A stretch of DNA of 64,000 nucleotides from Sutcliffiella horikoshii (GTDB lineage Bacteria; Bacillota; Bacilli; Bacillales; Bacillaceae_I), in NCBI RefSeq assembly GCF_008180725.1, contig NZ_VTEV01000005.1:1-64000 (forward strand), written 5' to 3'. A model generated the notes under the pieces. The model was not told where the DNA came from. It ran no database searches and saw only the letters and a program-made list of their open reading frames with translations. Position 1 is the first letter of the stretch. Each line of letters opens with the position of its first letter. Below are positions 33,531 through 42,575 of this stretch, one piece after another. Made by a program: the position numbers and the translations under genes.

Positions 33531-34931
33531 TTACACTTTCGCTTGTTCTCTTTTCCTAATACTAATCCCAGTAAACCCATAAAACAAACTTAATAACGGA
33601 CTAACTAAGCAAAACAGGGCAAACGGCAAGTAATCCAACACAGGTACTTCAAGCACCCCTGCCATGAATACACCACTCACTCCATATGGAATTAATGGAT
33701 TGATAACTGTTCCAGCGTCCTCTAACACTCTTGCCAAGTTTTTAGGAGCAATTCCTTGTTTTTCGTATTCCTTTTCATAGGCTTGACCAGTCAATATGAT
33801 AGACATATACTGTTCTCCCACAGTTACATTTACTCCAATTGCTGTTACAACTGTGGCGAAAATTAATTTTCCTGTGGATGATACAAAAGATTGAATCATG
33901 ACGAGTATTCGTTCCATCACTCGAAGCTGTTGAATCAATCCACCCATGCTTAAGGTAAGTAATACAAGGGATACCGACCACATCATGCTTTGGATTCCGC
34001 CCTTTGTCAATATGCTGTCTATCGCTTCGTCTCCAGTTGCCCCTGTATAACCATTTTGCATGACATCCATAAGTTGCCCAACTTGAACGCCTGGTTCAAG
34101 GACAAATGCCATCACTGCACCAACGATAATGCCGACCATCATGACAAAAATTGCAGGTACACGTTTAAGGGCTACTCCAAACATGACAACAGCCGGTATT
34201 AATGCCCAAATGCTCACCATGCCTTCTTCTTTTAGCACCTTAGGCAGCTCTGCAAAATCCCCTATCTGCCCACCACCGTTACCAGTTGAGAAAAGTCCGA
34301 ATACCACCAAGCAAATAATTGCTGCAGGGATAGTTGTCCATAACATATGGCGGATGTGCTCAAACAAATCGACCTTGCATACCGCAGAGGCAATATTCGT
34401 GGTATCTGATAGAGGCGACATTTTATCTCCTAAAAGAGCCCCTGAAATTATGGCTCCTGCCACTATAGCCGGATTGAGTCCCATCCCTGTCCCAAGCGCG
34501 ATAAAGGCAACCCCTACCGTTGCAGCAGTAGTAAAAGAGCTACCAATGCTAATACCGATGATTGCGGTAATGATAAACACACTAGGAAGGAAAAATTGTG
34601 CGGAAATGAGCTGACCTCCATAGTAGATGAACGTCGGAATTGTACCAGAAAGCATCCACACCCCAATCAAAATTCCAATGAGAATAAATAATAAAATCGG
34701 CGTCAGACCTTCCTTTAAACCATTTTTTAATCCGGTTTCAATAAAGTCCCAAGAATGTCCTTTAACGAAGGAAAAGAAAATCAATACCATGATACTCGCA
34801 AAAATCGGTATATGAGGCTCTGCTTTAAAAAAAAATAGTGATATAGAAATGATTGCGATGATGCTGCTAATCAAACAAAGAGCTGCAAGGCCGCTAATGT
34901 TTATTTTTTCTTTTTGTATTTGCTGCTCCAT
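33531..34931 (-). CDS. NhaC family Na+/H+ antiporter-like transporter, probable tyrosine transporter
   Basis: A 466-aa membrane protein of the NhaC family with about 11-12 hydrophobic helices and the family segment GDKMSPLSDTTNIASAV. The ATG at 34931 has TTGGAGGGAACATC upstream; the long frame to 35063 runs through the T-box and is not real. T-box control with a TAC codon at the specifier position implies amino-acid-dependent expression. Tyr T-box-controlled NhaC proteins have been proposed as tyrosine transporters, so transport of tyrosine rather than Na+/H+ exchange alone is the better inference. Confidence 0.85.
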   Translation of the reverse strand: MEQQIQKEKINISGLAALCLISSIIAIISISLFFFKAEPHIPIFASIMVLIFFSFVKGHSWDFIETGLKNGLKEGLTPILLFILIGILIGVWMLSGTIPTFIYYGGQLISAQFFLPSVFIITAIIGISIGSSFTTAATVGVAFIALGTGMGLNPAIVAGAIISGALLGDKMSPLSDTTNIASAVCKVDLFEHIRHMLWTTIPAAIICLVVFGLFSTGNGGGQIGDFAELPKVLKEEGMVSIWALIPAVVMFGVALKRVPAIFVMMVGIIVGAVMAFVLEPGVQVGQLMDVMQNGYTGATGDEAIDSILTKGGIQSMMWSVSLVLLTLSMGGLIQQLRVMERILVMIQSFVSSTGKLIFATVVTAIGVNVTVGEQYMSIILTGQAYEKEYEKQGIAPKNLARVLEDAGTVINPLIPYGVSGVFMAGVLEVPVLDYLPFALFCLVSPLLSLFYGFTGISIRKREQAKV

Positions 34932-34974
34932 GATGTTCCCTCCAAAAAAGTAAGTTTGCCTACCTGTTAATTTG

Positions 34975-35268
34975 CACCAAAAAAGCTTCCTCATCCCTAA
35001 CATAAGGGACGAAGAAGCTCCGCGGTACCACCCTAATTGGCAACATATAAATTGCCCACTCATCTGCTATGATAGCCGTTAAAAATATGTATTGTACTTC
35101 ATCTTCATCACGCCTGGATTTTCACCAACCATCCAGTCTCTATTTGCTGCAGTAAGGAAAACTACTCTTATACATAGCTACCAACCTATTTATTTACTAA
35201 ACTCAACTCGGCTAAGTTTCGCTAACACACTTAAACGCTTAAACGCTTTTAGGTGTTAAAGTGTTGTT
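34975..35268 (-). promoter_or_regulatory. T-box riboswitch (specifier probably UAC, tyrosine)
   Basis: Minus strand: the T-box core AGGGTGGTACCGCG (35024-35037) is followed by the terminator GAGCTTCTTCGTCCCT / AGGGATGAGGAAGCT with a T-run (34977-35021). Stem I is closed by TATGTAT (35171-35177) and ATACATA (35087-35093). The 3' side of the specifier loop reads GAAGTACA, giving codon TAC at 35095-35097 followed by A. Uncharged tRNA-Tyr would favour antitermination of the NhaC gene. Confidence 0.88.
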
Positions 35269-35272
35269 ATTA

Positions 35273-35301
35273 AGATAATATATATTTTAACGCTTGTCAA
35301 C
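35273..35301 (-). promoter_or_regulatory. promoter of the T-box/NhaC transcript (SigA)
   Basis: Minus strand: TTGACA, 17 nt, TATCTT, immediately upstream of the T-box leader. Confidence 0.8.
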
Positions 35302-35305
35302 AACA

Positions 35306-35340
35306 AAAAAATCCTCCTGCGTTTTTCTTAGGAGGATTGT
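35306..35340 (-). terminator. terminator of the histidine kinase gene
   Basis: Minus strand: AATCCTCCT / AGGAGGATT stem followed by TTTTTT. It overlaps the kinase stop codon. Confidence 0.9.
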
Positions 35341-36455
35341 TCATGTATTAATGAGTTAGGCAATCGAATAACAAAGCTGGTTTTTTCATCATTAGATTGA
35401 CAAAATATTTTACCATCGTGTTTTTCAATCAATTTTTTGCAGATATACAGTCCTATTCCTGTACCTAAATCCTTAGTAGTAAAGAACGGTTCAAAAATAG
35501 CGTGGATGGCGTCTTCATCAATTTTCGGTCCGTTATTGGAGATGGATAGCTCGGTAAATGCCCCCTTCTCCATACAAACCACTTGAATGGTACGAGAGCC
35601 ACCCTTTTCCTGCTGTAAGGCATCTATGGAATTAATAATCAGATTCAAAAAAACCTGCCTTAATTCATCTTTATTGGCCATCATGTTGATGGAAGGATCA
35701 ATGTCCAATTGAATAACTACATCTCCGTCTAGTAAACTAGGATACAAGAATTCTACCAATTCTTGTAAAAGGAAAGATAAGTTCACTTCTTCACGCTTAC
35801 TCTCTATCAATTCTTTTCTAGAGACATGTAAAAATTGAGAAATGCGATAATTAAGCTGATCCAATTCATGACGCATTATCTCCAAATACGGATGGTCAGG
35901 AAGTTCATGCTGCAAGAGCCTTGTGAACCCAATTACCGAGGTCAAAGGGTTTCTGAACTCATGGACAAAGCTTGAGCTCATCTGCCCAAGAATGGTAAGG
36001 CGCTCTTTATGTGTTTGGTTGATATATAGCTCTTTTTCTTCCAACTGTTTTTCTTTGATCTCTGTGTATTTCCTAACAGCCAGGTAAGAAAACTTGTCAA
36101 AAAGGGCATTTATCTGGTCGATGAACGGTTGCAGTTCCTCAGATGGAATTCCGGAATTCCAAACCCACTTAACAACTTCACTTCTTCCTGTATTCACATT
36201 GTATACAAACTCGCTGATGTTAACATTAGCTTGGACTCGTTCATGCGCTGTCTTGTTGGCGAGCTTAATGATTTCGTCTTCAGTCAAGGGATCTTTAATG
36301 GCCTTTTTAATTAGCTGATACATTTGCCAGCCATTGCGCACTACTTCTTCTTTATATATATCTTCTTCCGAAATTACGCTCCTACTTCTCCAATTTCGGA
36401 TAAATTGATCGTGATTTTCTTCTAAGAACAAAATGAGTTTCTGAGCAGCGTCCAT
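35328..36455 (-). CDS. soluble sensor histidine kinase with HisK_N-type sensor domain
   Basis: A 375-aa cytosolic kinase. Residues about 1-140 are helical and resemble the HisK_N/globin-fold sensor of the B. anthracis sporulation kinase BA2291 and the pXO1-118/pXO2-61 proteins (QFIRNWRSRSVISEEDIYKEEVVRNGWQMYQLI). The H-box is SSFVHEFRNPLTSVIGF (His near 165). The catalytic domain has N-box NLIINSIDAL, F-box FEPFFTTK and G2 GTGIGLYIC. No response regulator is adjacent, fitting a Spo0F-phosphorelay orphan kinase. The assignment of the N-terminus is from motif memory. Confidence 0.82.
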   Translation of the reverse strand: MDAAQKLILFLEENHDQFIRNWRSRSVISEEDIYKEEVVRNGWQMYQLIKKAIKDPLTEDEIIKLANKTAHERVQANVNISEFVYNVNTGRSEVVKWVWNSGIPSEELQPFIDQINALFDKFSYLAVRKYTEIKEKQLEEKELYINQTHKERLTILGQMSSSFVHEFRNPLTSVIGFTRLLQHELPDHPYLEIMRHELDQLNYRISQFLHVSRKELIESKREEVNLSFLLQELVEFLYPSLLDGDVVIQLDIDPSINMMANKDELRQVFLNLIINSIDALQQEKGGSRTIQVVCMEKGAFTELSISNNGPKIDEDAIHAIFEPFFTTKDLGTGIGLYICKKLIEKHDGKIFCQSNDEKTSFVIRLPNSLIHEQSS

Positions 36456-36566
36456 ACTTGCCAGCCACCTTCTACGTTATTTTCGGATAATCTATATCTA
36501 TCATAACAGAAAATTTCAGCAGAAGATAAAATATTCTGAACAACAATGATGTTAGTTGGATACCTC

Positions 36567-37313
36567 TTATTTTTTCATCATGGAGAAAGGACATTTGCCT
36601 TCAATAGGTTTTACATCGTCTCCAATAAAATATTGTTTCCATTCTCGATGGTCTGGATCTCCGTAGTGACTAATATTAGGATGTGTTGGGAGCTGATCCC
36701 ATTTCTCCACACGCTCCCTTACCTTCTCACGAGACATAATACCACCCTTTGACGTCCCTTCTAGTCCTTCAAATATCCTTCTCGGCTGGAACCCTAGAAT
36801 TAGACTGTTCCCTAAATCTCTTGTCTTTCTCTGTTTGTAGGCAGGAGCATTCCCAAAGACGAAATACGGCTCTTCTGCAAAAGAAAAGGCCCACAGGTGA
36901 TGATCTGGATCTGTAGGATAGTCTTTAGGCCATGGTTGATCATCTTTCATATGTAAAAACTGCAAAATATCCCAAAAATATTCCCGATAGTAAGGAATAG
37001 TTTTTTCTTCTTTCTCTGGCTCGACAAAAAGAAAGAGACCATGTCGTACAAGTGGTTTCTCCGGATCAAACAGGGCATTAAATTCCTTTAAAGTATCCGG
37101 CAAATGGCTCCAATTATCATGACTAATATAGGAATAACGAAGTTCTCCTTTCTTTTCTGCACTCATTCCAAAATAACAAGGAAATGTTTTATTTGTTACT
37201 ACTTCTCTGAAATTCTTATATTCTTGCAAAACCCATTTGGGTACAATTTTCTCATTTGTCATTTCTTCCTTTGTCAGCAACTTACCTTTTGTGGATCGAA
37301 CTGTGGTTTCCAT
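36567..37313 (-). CDS. YqcI/YcgG family protein
   Basis: A 248-aa soluble protein of the YqcI/YcgG family (PF08892). Family features include PCYFGMSAEKKGELRYSY, HHLWAFSFAEEPYFVFGNAPAY and GFQPRRIFEG, and a C-terminal GKCPFS with its cysteine. ATG preceded by AGAGGTGATGTA. Function unknown. Divergent from rsbY, sharing a 190-bp upstream region that holds the SigB-type promoter of rsbY. Confidence 0.85.
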   Translation of the reverse strand: METTVRSTKGKLLTKEEMTNEKIVPKWVLQEYKNFREVVTNKTFPCYFGMSAEKKGELRYSYISHDNWSHLPDTLKEFNALFDPEKPLVRHGLFLFVEPEKEEKTIPYYREYFWDILQFLHMKDDQPWPKDYPTDPDHHLWAFSFAEEPYFVFGNAPAYKQRKTRDLGNSLILGFQPRRIFEGLEGTSKGGIMSREKVRERVEKWDQLPTHPNISHYGDPDHREWKQYFIGDDVKPIEGKCPFSMMKK

Positions 37314-37425
37314 TACATCACCTCTAAAGTTAGTAGTTAAACAACCTTCCTAACAAGCCAACTACCCTTAAACCTGCCAGGTAAAACATGGCCAAGCATA
37401 CAAGCAAAATATATTCTGGGAAAAG

Positions 37426-37451
37426 GTTTCATCTATTTTGGAAGAGGGTAT
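37426..37451 (+). promoter_or_regulatory. SigB-type promoter of rsbY
   Basis: GTTTCA, 14 nt, GGGTAT closely fits the SigB consensus GTTTAA-N12..15-GGGTAT. It lies about 50 nt before rsbY. In B. cereus rsbY is itself a SigB regulon member, so a positive loop is expected. Confidence 0.75.
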
Positions 37452-37501
37452 TAAGATGTGGGGTGTTTACTATTCTAGAAAGATAGAGGAGAAAAAAGAA
37501 T

Positions 37502-38647
37502 ATGGGCATACTAATTGTCGATGATAACCAAGTAAATTTATTCGTTATAGAAAATATCTTGAAAAGAGCGGGATACAAAGACTATTTATCCTTCACATCC
37601 GCTAACGAAATGTTTACCTATTTACATAATAATAATAATTCCGCTTCACCTCAAATGTCCGTCGATATCATCTTAATGGATATCATGATGCCTGAAGTTG
37701 ATGGAATTGAAGCGTGTAGAACTCTTCAGACCATTCCACACCTAAAAGATATCCCTGTTATTTTTGTCACAGCACTAGAAGATTCTAATAAGGTAGCAGA
37801 AGCCCTGGATGCAGGTGGATTAGACTATGTCATGAAGCCAATCAATAAGACGGAATTATTGGCACGTATACGGGTGGTTCTTCGACTTAAACAGGAGAAG
37901 GATAAGAATAAAAAGCAGGCGGAAAAGATAAAAAATCAATTGGACCTTTCTCAGCAAGTACAGAATAGTCTGTTAAGCGAACCAATCACAGAAGACAAAT
38001 TCACTGTAAAAGCATCCTACATTCCTGCCTATAAACTTGCAGGCGACATGTACTATTGGTATAAGGTCGACGATACGAGATATGCCGTCATACTATTAGA
38101 CATGATGGGACACGGCATTTCCGCTTCCTTAGTATGCATGTTCATCTCCTCGGTACTGCGAGACTCTATCAGAGGATGTGCAGACCCTGAATTCGTTATC
38201 AGTGAATTGAATCGCTGGATGCATGCCCTCAATTTACGGAACCAGCAAATTCCATATTATTTTACAGCTATTTACCTTGTCATTGATACAAATGAAAAAT
38301 CAATGGAATATGTGAATGCTGGCCATCCAGCTGGTTTTGCGTTCGTTGATGAAGATGAAGTAGTGGAACTATCTAATCGTACATGTGCCTTAGGGTTCTT
38401 TGAGAACGTGGATGTTAAGAAAACGAAGATCACTTATAAGAAGTCCGTTCAAATTATGCTTTATACAGATGGTGTTGTGGAAACAATGGAGAAAGTGGGC
38501 TTGAATCAATACCCTCAGTTTATAAAATCCGCTTCAAAACTCTGGGATCTACCTAACATCCCCGAACCTATTAACCTAGTCTTACCTGCTGACATGCAAC
38601 AACAAGCCTCAGACGATATGTGCGTCGTAATGATACAAGCAAGATAA
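37502..38647 (+). CDS. rsbY: response regulator with PP2C phosphatase output (RsbY-type)
   Basis: A 381-aa protein: receiver domain 1-125 (acidic pair D7/D8, phosphoacceptor D60 in LMDIMMPEVDG, K113), a short coiled-coil linker, then a SpoIIE/PP2C phosphatase domain about 165-380 with GDMYYW, LLDMMGHGISASL, YTDGVVE and SDDMCVVMI metal-binding motifs. In B. cereus, RsbY phosphorylated by RsbK dephosphorylates RsbV and frees SigB. ATG with AGAGGAG upstream. It is convergent with rsbM and rsbK, and its own promoter is SigB-like. Confidence 0.88.
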   Translation: MGILIVDDNQVNLFVIENILKRAGYKDYLSFTSANEMFTYLHNNNNSASPQMSVDIILMDIMMPEVDGIEACRTLQTIPHLKDIPVIFVTALEDSNKVAEALDAGGLDYVMKPINKTELLARIRVVLRLKQEKDKNKKQAEKIKNQLDLSQQVQNSLLSEPITEDKFTVKASYIPAYKLAGDMYYWYKVDDTRYAVILLDMMGHGISASLVCMFISSVLRDSIRGCADPEFVISELNRWMHALNLRNQQIPYYFTAIYLVIDTNEKSMEYVNAGHPAGFAFVDEDEVVELSNRTCALGFFENVDVKKTKITYKKSVQIMLYTDGVVETMEKVGLNQYPQFIKSASKLWDLPNIPEPINLVLPADMQQQASDDMCVVMIQAR

Positions 38648-38651
38648 AGGC

Positions 38652-38697
38652 ATAAAAAGAGAGAGCTGGATTAACCCTGGCTCTCCTTTTTTTTGCG
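38652..38697. terminator. bidirectional terminator between rsbY and rsbM
   Basis: AGAGAGC..GCTCTC stem with T/A-rich flanks on both sides. It overlaps the 3' end of rsbM. Confidence 0.75.
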
Positions 38698-39495
38698 ATA
38701 AATCTTATCATACACATCAAACTCTTCAAGACCAGGATGGGCATCAAGACGTAACGCCTCTTTGCTCCCAAGCCCAAGGAATCCCTCAGTCCCAAGACTC
38801 TCCTGAAACAATTGAATCACATTAAATTGCAGTTCCAAATTAAAATAAATTAATACATTACGGCAAACAATGATATGAAACTCATTGAACGAACGATCTG
38901 TCACAAGGTTATGCTGAGCAAACACTATTCTGTTCAACAGGTTTTCTTTTATATAGGCAAACTGATGATCAGATTGATAATATTCCGAAAAGGCTGTTTT
39001 GCCACCGGCTTGCATATAATTCTTCGTATATGTTTTCATTTTCGAAAGGGGAATGATCCCTTTTTGTGCCTTCTCCAAGATCTTCTCATTCATATCCGTA
39101 GCATATATTTTCGACTTATGGCCGACTCCCTCTTCCTCTAGAAGAATGGCCATTGAGTAGGCTTCCTCTCCAGAAGAACAGCCTGCGTGCCATACACGAA
39201 TTTCCGGTAATTCTCTTAAAAGAGGAATCACCTTTTCCCGGAAAGACAAGAAAAAAGAAGGATCACGGAACATCTCCGTAACATTAATAGAAAAATCATC
39301 TAATATTTTTTTCAAAAATACTTCGTGATGAATTACTCGTTCTGTCAGCTCTGTTATATTTTTTAACCCTTCTAACCTTAATCTATTTTCCACTCTTCTC
39401 AAAATGGAAGACTTCATATATTTTCGAAAATCGAACCCCGAAAGCCGGTAAACTGCGGTTAAAAATAATTCTAATTCCAAGTCTTGCTTGTCCAC
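38671..39495 (-). CDS. rsbM: CheR-type methyltransferase (RsbM-type)
   Basis: A 274-aa SAM-dependent protein-glutamate methyltransferase. An N-terminal helical CheR domain (SILRRVENRLRLEGL) is followed by the SAM-binding motif VWHAGCSSGEEAYSMAI and the CheR motif VCRNVLIYFNLELQ. In B. cereus the neighbouring RsbM methylates the kinase RsbK and dampens SigB activation. The GTG at 39495 is about 11 nt after GGAGG; the TTG at 39513 lies inside that ribosome site. It is downstream of rsbK on the same strand but separated by a terminator, so partly independent expression is likely. Confidence 0.87.
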   Translation of the reverse strand: MDKQDLELELFLTAVYRLSGFDFRKYMKSSILRRVENRLRLEGLKNITELTERVIHHEVFLKKILDDFSINVTEMFRDPSFFLSFREKVIPLLRELPEIRVWHAGCSSGEEAYSMAILLEEEGVGHKSKIYATDMNEKILEKAQKGIIPLSKMKTYTKNYMQAGGKTAFSEYYQSDHQFAYIKENLLNRIVFAQHNLVTDRSFNEFHIIVCRNVLIYFNLELQFNVIQLFQESLGTEGFLGLGSKEALRLDAHPGLEEFDVYDKIYRKKKESQG

Positions 39496-39530
39496 TTGTA
39501 ATCTTGCCTCCAAAAACTCAAATCTTATAA

Positions 39531-39577
39531 AAAGGAACGGTTACTCGCATCCAACGAACCGTAACCGTTCCTTTTGT
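39531..39577 (-). terminator. terminator of rsbK
   Basis: Long stem AAGGAACGGTTAC / GTAACCGTTCCTT followed by Ts on the minus strand. Confidence 0.88.
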
Positions 39578-39584
39578 CTATAAC

Positions 39585-42395
39585 CTAATTTTTTGCTACC
39601 CAAACTCGCATCGCAGATAATAGTTGATCAAGTTTCAGTGGTTTGCTGATATAATCTGAAGCTCCCACTTCCAGACATTTTTCTCGATCACCTTTCATCG
39701 CTTTTGCTGTAAGGGCAATGATTGGAACGTCTTTATGTTTTTCTAGATTACGTATCGTTTTAATAGCTTTATATCCATCCATAACCGGCATCATAATATC
39801 CATCAAGATGATATCAACATGTTCCGTTTCATGGAGGATATCGAGACACTGCAATCCGTTTTCTGCAGTTAAGATGTTCATATCCTCTTTGTTCAATGCA
39901 TTATTTAAGGCATAGACGTTTCGATGGTCATCATCTACCACGACAACCGTCTTTCCTTTTAGGATATTAGAAATATCATTCTCTTCCACTAGTGTTTGCG
40001 ATTCGCTACCACTACGTACTTCTTCTTTCCTCGCCATATCTAGAACCAAGTTTTCCTCTTCCAACAAATCGGTTTCAGATGTGGATGCCACCTCCTGCCA
40101 CGCTGCCTCTACTTCTTTTAATTGAGGCATTCCTTTTGGCAGACTAGGAATTAACAGAGTGAATACACTTCCTTCGCCCTCTTCGCTTTCTACAAACACA
40201 CTGCCCCCCAAGAGGGTAGAGAATTCCTTGGAGATGGAAAGGCCAAGTCCAGTTCCACCATACTTTCTCATAGTTGCTCCATCCCCTTGATGGAAGGCTT
40301 CAAAAATAAGGGACTGCTTGTCCTTGGAAATGCCAATTCCGGTATCTTCTACAGAAATCTTCAACCAAGTATCCGCCTTTACTTTTACATTCGCTCTTAG
40401 AAGATCCCTCTTTAGGGCTTTTTCAATTTTTACGGAGACTTTCCCTTGTTCTGTAAACTTAAAAGCATTTGATAATAGATTTTTTACAATCTGTTGCAGA
40501 CGCTGTTCATCGGTAAAAAATACATCTGGCAGCTGATTGCCTCTAACAATCTCGTAATCCAGCTTTTTGTGCTTGGCAATATGGGTGAACTGTAGCTCCA
40601 GTCGGTTGATGAACTCTTCTACGTTCACTTCTCCAAACATCACTTCTAACTTTTTCACTTCGACCTTGGAAAGATCAAGAATGTCATTTATTAGATTCAA
40701 CAAATCCTGACCGGAAGAATTGATGACACGGGAGAACTCTCTTTGTTCATCTGTCAATTGGTCTTCCGGATCTTCCGCAAGCATTTCTGATAAAAGTAAA
40801 ATACTATTAAGCGGTGTTCTCAGCTCGTGGGACATATTTGCTAAAAACTCCGATTTATATTTAGAGCTTAGTTGAAGTTGTTTTGCTTTTTCTTCCAGCT
40901 CTGTTTTCGCATGTTGAAGATCCGCAGATTTCTGTTCTGCATCACGGGACCGTTCTTCAAGCTGCTCATTTATCATGCGCAGTTCTTCTGATTGAGTCTG
41001 AAGCTCTTCTGACTGAGCCTGCAATTCTTCCGACTGAGATTGCAGCTCTTCTGTCTGCGCTTGTGATTCAAGCAATAGGCGCTCGACTTCCATTCTTCCT
41101 AAAATGTTTGTAATAGCAATACCAAGTGTTTCAAGCACTTTATTTAAAAGCTGGCGGTGTGTTTTTGTAAATTCCGTCAGTGTCGCCATTTCGATGACGG
41201 CGATCACTTCATCTTTTATGATGACAGGAGCAATGATGATGCTCTTCGGTTTAATATGGCCAATTCCCGTCGTAATGACCGAATAGCCTTCAGGGACATC
41301 CTCAAGAAGGATTACCTTCTTGTCCCAGGCACACTGCCCTACCAAGCCTTCACGAAGCTTATATGCTTCTCCCCCAACATCTTCTGCACCGTCGGCATAG
41401 GTCGCAATTTTTCTATATGAGGATTCTTTCCCTTCCCCATCCAACAGATAAAAAGCACCAAGTTTTGCATCCATAAGAGGTGTTAAGGTTGCAATAAACT
41501 TTTCTGCAAGCGAGTCTGTAGAAACATTACGATGATACAGATTAATAATATCTGCAGAATTTTTTTGCACCCAGTTTTGTCTACCAATTTCTTCTGTAAA
41601 CTGTTTTTCTTTCTTATGATAGGTTTCTATAGATGAAGCCATTGTATTAAAAGCTACCGATATTTCTCCGATTTCATCCTTTATGTCTGTGCTTAATCTA
41701 GGCAAAGCAGATAGGTCTGTGTAGTTAATATCTTTAATACCATTCTTTACTTCATCTAGACGTCTGTTGGTGCTTCGAATTACCCAAAGTGTGGTCAAGA
41801 CAATTACCATTAATGATAAGATGACGGCAGTAACCATAATAATGATTAGAGTTTGATAGGTTTCATTCGCGTTTGCCAAGGTATCTTGCATAAACGATTC
41901 CTGCATATCTTTAAAATCCGATATGTCTTGCAGGAGTTCTGTTCTCGTATCAAGTTGAGAAACATAGATTTCTTGCAGATCTTCGTTGGAAGCACCATTA
42001 TTAATTTCGGAAACGATTTGTTGTTCCATAACCCAGTACGAATCGTAACGTTCTTGAATACTACTTATTAAAGCTTTTGTTTCGCTCCGGTCCAAAACAG
42101 CTTCCAACTCTATAATGTTGGTCCTAGCAGCTTCCCTATTTTCTGCAATATTTTCTAGATTATCATTTATATCCTCTGAAGGATCCCGATTAATAACAAA
42201 CAACAGCTGCCTGTCTGTTTCATAGAACAACTGTCTAATATCAGTTGCTTTGTTGACTTTATAATACCTGTCTTCTACTATTTCCAGCATATTTGTCTTC
42301 ATAGAATTGGTCATTAATAAAATTACAGACAATAGCAAAACAAGCGAAATCACCGTAATTCCCAGACCAACAAATTGTTTTTTCTTAAAGCTCAC
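39585..42395 (-). CDS. rsbK: membrane hybrid sensor histidine kinase (RsbK-type)
   Basis: About 936 aa. Order: transmembrane helix (about 8-30), extracellular CHASE3-like four-helix domain (to about 180), second transmembrane helix, HAMP, GAF domain (about 270-430), a coiled coil with tandem QSEELQ heptads (about 440-477), HisKA (H-box ANMSHELRTPLNS), HATPase (N-box KNLLSNAFKF, G-boxes) and a C-terminal receiver (phosphoacceptor in LMDIMMPVMDG, near 866). It would phosphorylate its own receiver and RsbY. The GTG at 42395 has GGGAG five nt upstream; the ATG at 42413 has none. Weak TGGTATAAT extended -10 upstream. Confidence 0.87.
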   Translation of the reverse strand: MSFKKKQFVGLGITVISLVLLLSVILLMTNSMKTNMLEIVEDRYYKVNKATDIRQLFYETDRQLLFVINRDPSEDINDNLENIAENREAARTNIIELEAVLDRSETKALISSIQERYDSYWVMEQQIVSEINNGASNEDLQEIYVSQLDTRTELLQDISDFKDMQESFMQDTLANANETYQTLIIIMVTAVILSLMVIVLTTLWVIRSTNRRLDEVKNGIKDINYTDLSALPRLSTDIKDEIGEISVAFNTMASSIETYHKKEKQFTEEIGRQNWVQKNSADIINLYHRNVSTDSLAEKFIATLTPLMDAKLGAFYLLDGEGKESSYRKIATYADGAEDVGGEAYKLREGLVGQCAWDKKVILLEDVPEGYSVITTGIGHIKPKSIIIAPVIIKDEVIAVIEMATLTEFTKTHRQLLNKVLETLGIAITNILGRMEVERLLLESQAQTEELQSQSEELQAQSEELQTQSEELRMINEQLEERSRDAEQKSADLQHAKTELEEKAKQLQLSSKYKSEFLANMSHELRTPLNSILLLSEMLAEDPEDQLTDEQREFSRVINSSGQDLLNLINDILDLSKVEVKKLEVMFGEVNVEEFINRLELQFTHIAKHKKLDYEIVRGNQLPDVFFTDEQRLQQIVKNLLSNAFKFTEQGKVSVKIEKALKRDLLRANVKVKADTWLKISVEDTGIGISKDKQSLIFEAFHQGDGATMRKYGGTGLGLSISKEFSTLLGGSVFVESEEGEGSVFTLLIPSLPKGMPQLKEVEAAWQEVASTSETDLLEEENLVLDMARKEEVRSGSESQTLVEENDISNILKGKTVVVVDDDHRNVYALNNALNKEDMNILTAENGLQCLDILHETEHVDIILMDIMMPVMDGYKAIKTIRNLEKHKDVPIIALTAKAMKGDREKCLEVGASDYISKPLKLDQLLSAMRVWVAKN

Positions 42396-42575
42396 CGCAA
42401 CTCCCACTTTCATTGGTTTATGATGCTGAAAACGTGCACAATTATCTATATTGATTATACCAGTAGAAGGAAACGGTGGTCGAGTTTGGATGCTCGGAGA
42501 AGTAAGTTTTTATTTAGAAGAGAGAAAAGAACGAAATGCCGGGCTCTTTTCATTTTAGAAAAACCCGGCATTTTG

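Noticed and set aside
33531-35063. NhaC protein starting at 35063 (510 aa)
   Set aside because: The first 44 codons run through the T-box terminator and core; the ATG at 34931 has a proper ribosome site.
42395-42480. SigB promoter for rsbK (GTTTCC near GGTATA)
   Set aside because: The spacing is only about 7 nt; an extended -10 (TGGTATAAT) is the better reading.
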